Below are positions 54,157 through 60,343 of a stretch of 60,343 bases of DNA, piece by piece. The stretch covers positions 1 through 60,343 of the forward strand of contig JAGMCF010000077.1 in the NCBI GenBank assembly GCA_023129415.1, in the 5' to 3' direction. The stretch is from Candidatus Cloacimonadota bacterium. GTDB taxonomy: Bacteria; Cloacimonadota; Cloacimonadia; JGIOTU-2. The notes beneath the pieces were generated by a model. That model had not been told where the DNA came from, did no database searches, and saw only the letters and a list, made by a program, of their open reading frames with translations. The first letter of the stretch is position 1. Every line of letters begins with the position of its first letter. Made by a program: the position numbers and the translations under genes.

Positions 54157-55884
54157 ATGAAAAATCCAATAACAAAATTAGACTTTCAGTTGGCTTATCT
54201 GACTATGCTTACAAAACAGCAAATAAAGCCTTTAAGCCGCTGGGAAAAAAGAATCTCTTCACAAAAAGTTGGAATACTGAAAAAACAAGGATTAAAATTA
54301 GAAACGGTTCAGCGAAAACTTCTAAACGGAAAATATTCATATGAAACCATATTTAGCACTAAATCCAGATACTTAGATATCTATCTGAAAAACTTTTACA
54401 ACCAACCAATAGTTACTCAAAAATCTGACAGAAAAAAAGAAGGTTTCCTTTTTGGATACCCATCATGTTGTGTAAAAAATTTCATTGAAAATGGATACAC
54501 CAAAAATCCATATATTGGAAAAGAACAAGAAATCCTTTTCCATTGGGTTTGCCCTGATTGCAGGATAACTCCTTCTCTTATTCCTTACTATCAAAAAATT
54601 CATAATGAATGCCAGCAATTATTTTCTGAATCAGATGTAAGACTTTTTCCGCACCACATGGCAGGTTTTGGTAAAAAAGCTCTTCCTTATGCTGCTGCAT
54701 TCTTATTAGCATTGGGAACACCTCTTCTTGCTGATGACCATTGGTTAACAGTTCCGGATGACCCGGATCTAAATTATCTTAGCTACAAAGAGGATATTCT
54801 ATTAGGAACTCAATGCTTATATTCATTCATACCTTCTGCAGACTCAATAGCAAAAGCATATAAAACAATTATTGACAATCTACCAAGAGAACAATCAGAC
54901 ACAACCTGTTATGCTGTTGATAATTACACTTATGGATTTTACAATTGCCCAATTTGTGGAGAAACAGCAAATATGGGTACAGTTACTGTGCATAATCCAC
55001 TTCGTAACCTCGAAATAGATATTCCTTATATGGCAATGCATTTTATGAACCACGGTAGTTTCTCTTTTATAATAGAAGAAGACACATCAAGAGTTGATAT
55101 TGAACTTTTGAAAGAAGTCTTGGCTCCATTTGATATAGAACATCTTTCTATTATTACTTTGAATGACAATGATAATGATGGATTAAATAACCCTTCTGAA
55201 TTATATTTTGAGACTGATCCTGAAAATCCCTATACTCATAATTTGGGTATAGATGATGGACAGGAGATGACAGAAGCAATAATCGAGCATATCAGTGATT
55301 TGCCAGTAGTTGAAGCTGGCGGAACCCCGCCAGATGACAAGGTGTATCTCCTATACGGCGAAGTTTGGGGATTTGAATCCTGCGATATCTGTGGACAAAA
55401 TTTAAATATGGGCACAGTTGATATTATTAATCCGATGAATGGGACTTCAATGAGTTTTTCTATTATTGGTCTGCACTATATGGCTCATGGACGCTTTGCA
55501 TATAACGGGACTGAAAATACAGGAGAAATTGACCCGATTGAATTAGCTACAATACTGGATATAAACTTGGTAAGTATTGATAATCTACCAGAGATTGCTG
55601 AAAAATATGGGTATCAATTGATAAACTTTCCTAATCCTTTTACTGGCTCAACCACAATTTCGTTTTCAGCCACAGATTTACACGAATTATCAAATATAAG
55701 GATTTATAACATAAAAGGGCAACTTGTGAAGCAATTCATAATTCCTAATTCTAAATTCTTAATTAATGAAGTTGAATGGGATGGTAAAGATGAAAATGGA
55801 GAATCTGTACCCACTGGCATATACCTCTATATGCTTTCTGATGGAGAAAATAGTATTACAAAAAAGATGATTTTGCTTAGATAA
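54157..55884 (+). CDS. Chimeric protein: DUF483-like N-terminus, internal signal-like segment, CxxC/HxMxH domains, sorting tail
   Basis: 575 residues. GGAGG before the ATG, but no N-terminal signal: residues 1-165 look cytosolic, basic, with FGYPSCCVKNFIENGY and WVCPDCR cysteines, like DUF483. Residues about 170-195 (MAGFGKKALPYAAAFLLALG) look like a signal peptide starting at an internal Met, ending near LLADD. The exported part has two copies of a C-x-I-C-G..NMGTV..NP..HxMxHGxF unit (about 265-310 and 410-455), separated by a calcium-type NDNDNDGLNNPSE repeat, and a sorting tail ending TKKMILLR. No ribosome-binding site precedes the internal Met. Function unknown. Confidence 0.72.
   Translation: MKNPITKLDFQLAYLTMLTKQQIKPLSRWEKRISSQKVGILKKQGLKLETVQRKLLNGKYSYETIFSTKSRYLDIYLKNFYNQPIVTQKSDRKKEGFLFGYPSCCVKNFIENGYTKNPYIGKEQEILFHWVCPDCRITPSLIPYYQKIHNECQQLFSESDVRLFPHHMAGFGKKALPYAAAFLLALGTPLLADDHWLTVPDDPDLNYLSYKEDILLGTQCLYSFIPSADSIAKAYKTIIDNLPREQSDTTCYAVDNYTYGFYNCPICGETANMGTVTVHNPLRNLEIDIPYMAMHFMNHGSFSFIIEEDTSRVDIELLKEVLAPFDIEHLSIITLNDNDNDGLNNPSELYFETDPENPYTHNLGIDDGQEMTEAIIEHISDLPVVEAGGTPPDDKVYLLYGEVWGFESCDICGQNLNMGTVDIINPMNGTSMSFSIIGLHYMAHGRFAYNGTENTGEIDPIELATILDINLVSIDNLPEIAEKYGYQLINFPNPFTGSTTISFSATDLHELSNIRIYNIKGQLVKQFIIPNSKFLINEVEWDGKDENGESVPTGIYLYMLSDGENSITKKMILLR
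55731..55765 (+). repeat. Heptamer array in sorting-domain loop 2
   Basis: gcaattc, ataattc, ctaattc, taaattc, ttaatta; translated in frame as QFIIPNSKFLIN. Confidence 0.8.
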
Positions 55885-55906
55885 ACTATTAAATATCTTT
55901 AAAATA

Positions 55907-55937
55907 AGAGCGGAAATGAACATTCCGCTCTTTTTTT
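55907..55937 (+). terminator. Rho-independent terminator ending the secretome island
   Basis: Perfect 9-bp stem agagcggaa / ttccgctct with a 7-nt loop followed by seven T, 22 bp after the stop codon. Confidence 0.92.
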
Positions 55938-56016
55938 ATAACTAAAAATTTTACTAATATTTTGACAATAATTTCAAATAAATATCAATCACTACAAATA
56001 AGTTTATATAAAAAAT

Positions 56017-56919
56017 ATGAATGCCAAAAAAGTTTGGACAATAAAAGATGTCCTTTTATGGACTTCTGAATATTTCAAAAAGAACGATATTCAATCAGCC
56101 CAATTAAATGCTGAAATGATAATTGCAAAAGTTCTAAATTGTTCGCGAATGGAATTGTATCTTAAATATGATAAACCATTAAATCTTATCAAGAGAAAAG
56201 AAATAAGAAATTTAGTTAAAAAGCGAGCTACTCATTATCCTATTCAATATCTACTTGGTGAAACAGAATTTTATGGATATAAATTTCTCGTTGATGAAGG
56301 AGTTATGATTCCCAGACCAGAAACTGAAATTTTAGTTGATGCAGTTATCTCCTACATCAAACAATCAAATAATGATCAATGGAATATTTTAGACATCGGT
56401 ACAGGCACGGGTATTATTCCAATCTCTATTAATAAATACTTTGAAAATAAAGAAGTTAATATGCATTTTTTAGCAACTGATATTTCAGAAATTGGATTAG
56501 AAAATGCAAAAAAAAATATTGAATTGCATAATATAAAAAATATTAAACCAATAAAATCAAACTTATTTGAGAATGTGTCCACCAAATGGCGGATTGACAT
56601 TATTACATCAAATCCACCCTATATTTCTGATAAAGAATTTGAAGATCTTCAAAAAGAAGTTAAAGATTTTGAGCCAAAATTAGCTTTGTTTGGTGACGAA
56701 AAAGGTCTTACATATTATAAAAAAATTTTACAAAATGCAGAAAATTTTCTAAATAAAAATGGAAAGATTTTCTTCGAAATTGGAGCTAATCAAAAAGATG
56801 ATATGGAAAAAATCATTCATCATTTCGATTATAAATTAATTGACATAATAAAAGATTATAATGATTTATATCGGGTTCTTATTATAGAAAAGATAAATAA
56901 AAAGCAGGAAGTGATTTAA
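56017..56919 (+). CDS. prmC: Release factor glutamine methyltransferase
   Basis: 300 residues. An N-terminal helical domain (about 1-75) is followed by a SAM-dependent methyltransferase fold: ILDIGTGTGIIPISI (motif I), ATDISEIGLENA, and the catalytic NPPYIS motif that positions the glutamine of the GGQ release-factor loop. RPETEILVD is typical of the HemK/PrmC family. Five bp before murA, so the two are co-transcribed. Confidence 0.96.
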   Translation: MNAKKVWTIKDVLLWTSEYFKKNDIQSAQLNAEMIIAKVLNCSRMELYLKYDKPLNLIKRKEIRNLVKKRATHYPIQYLLGETEFYGYKFLVDEGVMIPRPETEILVDAVISYIKQSNNDQWNILDIGTGTGIIPISINKYFENKEVNMHFLATDISEIGLENAKKNIELHNIKNIKPIKSNLFENVSTKWRIDIITSNPPYISDKEFEDLQKEVKDFEPKLALFGDEKGLTYYKKILQNAENFLNKNGKIFFEIGANQKDDMEKIIHHFDYKLIDIIKDYNDLYRVLIIEKINKKQEVI

Positions 56920-56924
56920 AAATT

Positions 56925-58178
56925 ATGGATAAATTTATAGTTCGCGGAGAAAAAAAACTTAAAGGTATCATTTCTGTTAGTGGTTCAAAAAATGCCGGAT
57001 TGCCAATTATGGCTGCATCGCTGCTTGCAGAGGGTCATTACATTTTGAAAAATGTGCCTGATATAATTGATATCAGAACAATGGCAAAATTACTTCGAAT
57101 TCTTGGAGCAAAAGTAGAATTTGAAAATCATGAACTAAAAATCAATACAGAGAATTGTTCGTATTATGAAGCACCCTATGATTTGGTAAAAACTATGCGA
57201 GCTTCTATATATGTATTAGGACCACTCCTTGCTAAATTTGGAAAAGCCAAAGTCTCTTTCCCAGGTGGATGTGCCTTAGGAGCCAGACCTATCAATCTGC
57301 ATTTAGAAGGATTACAAAAATTGGGTGCAAACATTGAAATTGAGCATGGATACATCAATGCAAGAACAAAAAAATTTCAAGGGAGTGAGATAATTTTTGA
57401 AAAGAGAAGTGTAGGCGCAACTGCCAATATTATTATGGCTTCTGTATTGGCTGAAGGAACAACAATTCTAAGAAATACTTCATGTGAGCCAGAAATAAAT
57501 GCTCTTGCAAACTTTTTAAATAAAATGGGAGCTGAAATTGAAGGTCTCGGAACAGATTGCCTGACAATAAATGGGGTTAAGGATTTACATCCTGCTGATG
57601 TTACTCTCATTCCGGACCGAATTGAAACTGGAACATTACTACTTGCTGGAGCAATTACTAAAGGTAATATTAATGTGAAAAACTGCTGTCCTATGGATTT
57701 AGGTATTGTGCTGGAAAAGCTAAAAGAAATCGGATTTTCACTTGAAACTGAAAATGATTCGATCAAAATCTCAGGTAAAGCTAAAAATCCAATTGAAATC
57801 TCCACAAATCCTTACCCAGCTTTTCCAACTGACTTACAAGCACCATTTGCAGCACTGCTGTCTACAGTTAAAGGTATAAGCATTATCGATGAAAATATAT
57901 TTTCAGATAGATTTATGTATATTAGTGAATTGCAAAGATTGGGTGCTGATATAAAATTAGACAAAAATAGAATTGTTATACATGGTGGGAACAAACTTAC
58001 TGGAGCACCTTTAATGGCTTCTGATATTAGAGCAACTGCTGCTCTGGTTATTGCTGCATTAGCCTCGGAAGGTAAAACTGAAATTTCTCGTGTATACCAT
58101 TTGGATAGAGGATATGAAAGACTTGAAAATAAACTTACTCAACTTGGGGCTGATATAGAAAGAGTTGAAGACAATTAA
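56925..58178 (+). CDS. murA: UDP-N-acetylglucosamine 1-carboxyvinyltransferase
   Basis: 417 residues, standard MurA length. GSKNAGLPIMAASLLAEG at the N-terminus; the catalytic cysteine, target of fosfomycin, is present in FPGGCALGARPINLH; KRSVGATANIIMAS and FPTDLQAPFAAL are the expected active-site loops. Transfers enolpyruvate from PEP to UDP-GlcNAc, the first committed step of peptidoglycan synthesis. Confidence 0.97.
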   Translation: MDKFIVRGEKKLKGIISVSGSKNAGLPIMAASLLAEGHYILKNVPDIIDIRTMAKLLRILGAKVEFENHELKINTENCSYYEAPYDLVKTMRASIYVLGPLLAKFGKAKVSFPGGCALGARPINLHLEGLQKLGANIEIEHGYINARTKKFQGSEIIFEKRSVGATANIIMASVLAEGTTILRNTSCEPEINALANFLNKMGAEIEGLGTDCLTINGVKDLHPADVTLIPDRIETGTLLLAGAITKGNINVKNCCPMDLGIVLEKLKEIGFSLETENDSIKISGKAKNPIEISTNPYPAFPTDLQAPFAALLSTVKGISIIDENIFSDRFMYISELQRLGADIKLDKNRIVIHGGNKLTGAPLMASDIRATAALVIAALASEGKTEISRVYHLDRGYERLENKLTQLGADIERVEDN

Positions 58179-58578
58179 GCCATGAATTACCACAAATAAG
58201 AAATTGGGTTTTGTGAAATATTTTTAATCATTCAATTGCCTGTAAACTTTAAAATCATGTTACTGTGTCGGAAATGCAAAGTCTCTTAATATAACAAGTT
58301 ATGATTTGGGGTAAACCCAAATCTACCCATCTACGGTGGGTAGAAACAGGTTTATCCTGTTTCTCCATATGTATTCAATGTTATATTATTATGATTTATA
58401 AATTTGTGTATACACAAAAAGGATATTCCTATGCAATTAAATTAGCTGATGATTATAATTTATTATTTCATTATAAATATTTAGTAAAAAATCCTTTGTG
58501 TCCACGCGGACACGGGGATAGTGTCCCCAATTCCTGAGCTCGTCAGAAACGGGCTTAATTGGGGATCGTGGTAAAAAA
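58179..58578. other. Spacer with four stacked hairpin repeats
   Basis: ctaccca..tgggtag (58323-58343) directly followed by aaacagg..cctgttt (58344-58362); later gtgtccacgcggacac (58498-58513) directly followed by ggggatagtgtcccc (58514-58528), and ccccaatt..aattgggg around it (about 58525-58563). The 78-codon ORF across these repeats has no family resemblance and is probably not a gene. No promoter for pgpA was recognised. Confidence 0.6.
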
Positions 58579-59049
58579 ATGAGTAAATTCATAAGAAATC
58601 TTCTGGTCTCTGTGTTTTTCTTAGGCTATTTTCCTATAGCTTCTGGAACACTTACAAGCGCAGTTATAGCAGTCTTCTATTACTTTTTCCTTCCCGAACT
58701 TACACAAATAGGATATTTAATCCTATTATTTATTATAATATTAGTTAGTCTTATTTTCGTTCCAATTATAAAAAATGCTGAAAAAGATTTGGGAAAGGAC
58801 AGCCGTAAAATTGTAATTGATGAAGTGCTTGGTTACTGTGTTGCAATCCTCTTTCTACCCCATTCTCTGATGATAGCAATTTATGCCTTTATACTTTTTA
58901 GAGTATTTGATATTGCAAAACCACCACCAATATACCAAATCCAAAAATTACCACATGGTTGGGGAGTAATTGCTGATGATATAGTAGCTGGTATATATTC
59001 TAATATTGTTTTGCAGATATTGTTGATATTGTTTCCGAAGTTTTTTTGA
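58579..59049 (+). CDS. pgpA: Phosphatidylglycerophosphatase A
   Basis: 156 residues with about four TM helices. FFLGYFPIASGTLTSAV at the start, the acidic IVIDEVLGY motif, and FRVFDIAKPPPI..LPHGWGVIADDIVAG are diagnostic of PgpA. Dephosphorylates phosphatidylglycerophosphate to phosphatidylglycerol in the inner membrane. Confidence 0.95.
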   Translation: MSKFIRNLLVSVFFLGYFPIASGTLTSAVIAVFYYFFLPELTQIGYLILLFIIILVSLIFVPIIKNAEKDLGKDSRKIVIDEVLGYCVAILFLPHSLMIAIYAFILFRVFDIAKPPPIYQIQKLPHGWGVIADDIVAGIYSNIVLQILLILFPKFF

Positions 59050-59080
59050 TCTCTTTTTAATATATTGAATCTGTAGTCAA

Positions 59081-59118
59081 AAAAAAGCGATGCACAAATG
59101 AATGCACATCGCTTTTTT
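59081..59118. terminator. Bidirectional terminator between pgpA and csp
   Basis: Perfect 12-bp stem aaaaaagcgatg / catcgctttttt with a 14-nt loop, A-run on one side and T-run on the other, between two convergent genes. Confidence 0.9.
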
Positions 59119-59139
59119 AGTACACTGTATCTGTTCAAG

Positions 59140-59349
59140 CTATAATTTTACAACATCTTGTGCTTGGGGACCTTTGTTCCCTTGAACAATAGTGAAACTT
59201 ACTTTTTGTCCCTCATCTAAAGTGCGATATTCATCGCCTTTTATTGAAGAAAAGTGAACAAAAACATCTTCTCCATTGTCGCGTTCAATGAAGCCAAAAC
59301 CTTTTTTAGCATTGAACCACTTGACAGTACCTGTTTCAGTTTTTGCCAT
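59140..59349 (-). CDS. csp: Cold-shock-domain protein
   Basis: 69 residues from the ATG at 59349 (the ORF opens at a TTG two codons earlier; [13 protein letters not shown] is the canonical start). RNP1 KGFGFIE and RNP2 DVFVHFSSI are intact, so it binds single-stranded nucleic acid. AAAGGAGG precedes the start, and just upstream of that the leader forms a 16-bp palindrome. Ends before a shared bidirectional terminator. Confidence 0.96.
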   Translation of the reverse strand: MAKTETGTVKWFNAKKGFGFIERDNGEDVFVHFSSIKGDEYRTLDEGQKVSFTIVQGNKGPQAQDVVKL

Positions 59350-59741
59350 TAGCAAGAAACCTCCTTTATAATAATTCCGTCAGCTGACGGATTGGAACAT
59401 TCAAAACCGGTTTCAGAAAGGTTTCTTAATCACGATTAGAACGACTTCCAACTGTTGCTAGTTTTAAGTATAGTTTTTTTTGTGTCAATAAAAACAATAA
59501 TTTATTTAACTTCATTACTTTCAGTTATCTAGAATCAATCCAACCATTATTTTATATCTATCTCTGAAAATCAATCAGTTTATAGTTTAAATCTCACTAA
59601 AATTCCAATCAGCTCCCTGTTTGATAACTCGGAAATGTGTTTGGTCCTCACCTTTGAATATGATTTTCTGACATTAGTCCGATAAATAAAGCATCAACAT
59701 TGATTTTATCTATAATTATTTTCCTTTCGCTTATTAAAGGG
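59350..59741. other. csp leader and spacer
   Basis: A perfect 16-bp palindrome tccgtcagctgacgga (59376-59391) lies immediately upstream of the csp ribosome-binding site. A near copy (tccgtcagctggcgga) lies at about 41405. Further upstream, an aaccggtttcagaaaggttt stretch belongs to the probable leader. On the minus strand ttgaca near 59485-59490 is a possible -35 box with no clear partner. 59520-59741 holds nothing I recognise. Confidence 0.55.
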
Positions 59742-60263
59742 TTAATTAATTATACCTCTGCATTGTATCTTAAAAAAATCATTTACTTCTCTATTGCAAT
59801 TTAGTATGATAATTTTCTTTTCCTTTGATACATTCTTTAGCATTTCTAAAATTTGGGGTTTAATATCTTTGGGATAATTCCATATCCATTTAAAAAATTC
59901 CCAATCGAACTTTTCATAGCATCCCCTGGCTAAATCTGGTCTTATTCGTCCTCTATATTTAATGAATCTTTTAAAGCATCTCCATAAACATTTAAACCGA
60001 TTTGAGTTAATAAAGATAACAGTATCTGCATGTTTCAATCGCAAATCCAATGAACTTGCGTAATTGCCATCCATTATCCAGCAATTTTTTTGGAGTAAAA
60101 CTTTCAATTTCTCTTTCCATTCTTCTCTCGGTGTATTAATCCAATTCGGTTTCCAATAATAAGAATCAAGATGCACGACTTCAATATTGAGCAATTCTCC
60201 AAATTTCTTTGCAAATGTAGATTTCCCCGCACCACTTGAGCCAATGATTAAAATTTTACTCAT
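59742..60263 (-). CDS. P-loop kinase-like protein (FlaR/DNA-topology-modulation family)
   Basis: 173 residues. Walker A GSSGAGKSTFAKKFGE at the N-terminus, HLDSYYWKPNW, WIMDGNYASSLDLRL and ADTVIFINSNRFKCLWRCFKRF match the adenylate-kinase-like family annotated FlaR or DNA topology modulation protein. The true substrate is unknown. It starts 80 bp from the right window edge. Confidence 0.88.
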   Translation of the reverse strand: MSKILIIGSSGAGKSTFAKKFGELLNIEVVHLDSYYWKPNWINTPREEWKEKLKVLLQKNCWIMDGNYASSLDLRLKHADTVIFINSNRFKCLWRCFKRFIKYRGRIRPDLARGCYEKFDWEFFKWIWNYPKDIKPQILEMLKNVSKEKKIIILNCNREVNDFFKIQCRGIIN

Positions 60264-60343
60264 TATTTACCGGATTCTTCTAAAAAAAGCAATTTATTAA
60301 AAACAAACTAATTCATATTAAGAACATAGCTTCGTAAATTGAT

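Noticed and set aside
23111-55765. Heptamer arrays as CRISPR or tandem-repeat satellites
   Set aside because: Units are only 7 bp, degenerate, 3-5 copies and mostly in coding frame. There are no spacers and no cas genes.
58301-58537. 78-codon ORF between murA and pgpA
   Set aside because: It is made largely of hairpin repeats, has no good ribosome-binding site and resembles nothing.
1-60343. tRNA, rRNA and known riboswitch signatures
   Set aside because: Reading both strands I found no cloverleaf-type segment, conserved rRNA string or recognisable riboswitch. A covariance-model scan would be needed to exclude weak cases.

Overview
This is an AT-rich chromosomal window that most likely comes from a free-living, Gram-negative-type bacterium of the FCB superphylum. 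Candidatus Cloacimonadota (WWE1) or a close relative is my best guess. That placement is inference. It rests on the low GC content, on lipobox lipoproteins, and above all on eleven large secreted proteins that share one C-terminal sorting-type domain (pattern YPNPF..TTISF..IKIYNIKGQLVK..W.GKD..GK.V..GIY.YRL..KKM(L/I)(L/I)R). This is the FlgD-Ig/TIGR04183-like tail used by type IX-style secretion. I saw no tRNA, rRNA, CRISPR array, prophage or transposase gene.

Layout. (1) 1-21.2 kb is mostly housekeeping. It holds mfd (cut by the left edge and absent from the ORF track), a secreted esterase-PDZ protein, an unknown protein, a serpin lipoprotein, an NfeD-type membrane protease, a TPR lipoprotein, a HAD phosphatase and a CHASE2-adenylate cyclase. 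A small Cys protein-ndk-ddl operon follows, then a redox operon (PDZ protein, glutaredoxin, trxB, trxA), then an hsp20 gene with a perfect CIRCE operator, and a GtrA protein. (2) 21.4-28.6 kb carries secreted proteins: a peptidylarginine-deiminase-like enzyme, a small exported protein, an LVIVD propeller and an FG-GAP propeller with Fn3. (3) 28.7-30.8 kb holds mltG, ruvX/yqgF and a coiled-coil protein on the minus strand. (4) 30.9-55.9 kb is a secretome island. It has three gingipain-like C25 peptidases, two near-identical beta-helix proteins, a subtilase, a CrtC/AttH lipocalin-like protein, a Cys/His-domain protein with an internal signal peptide, and one wHTH protein fused to an apparently inactivated M29 peptidase domain. 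(5) 55.9-60.3 kb returns to housekeeping: prmC, murA, pgpA, a cold-shock gene and a FlaR-like P-loop protein.

The strongest unexplained signal lies in the C-terminal sorting domains. Two surface loops of this domain (between TTISF and IKIYN, and between GQLVK and W.GKD) are filled with short interspersed DNA repeats that are read in frame: degenerate heptamer arrays and GC-rich palindromic elements, sometimes nested. The same kinds of repeat fill the intergenic regions, end other genes by supplying their stop codon, and interrupt mfd in frame. Because heptamer copy-number changes shift the frame just upstream of the terminal signal, the arrangement could diversify or switch secretion. That last step is hypothesis.
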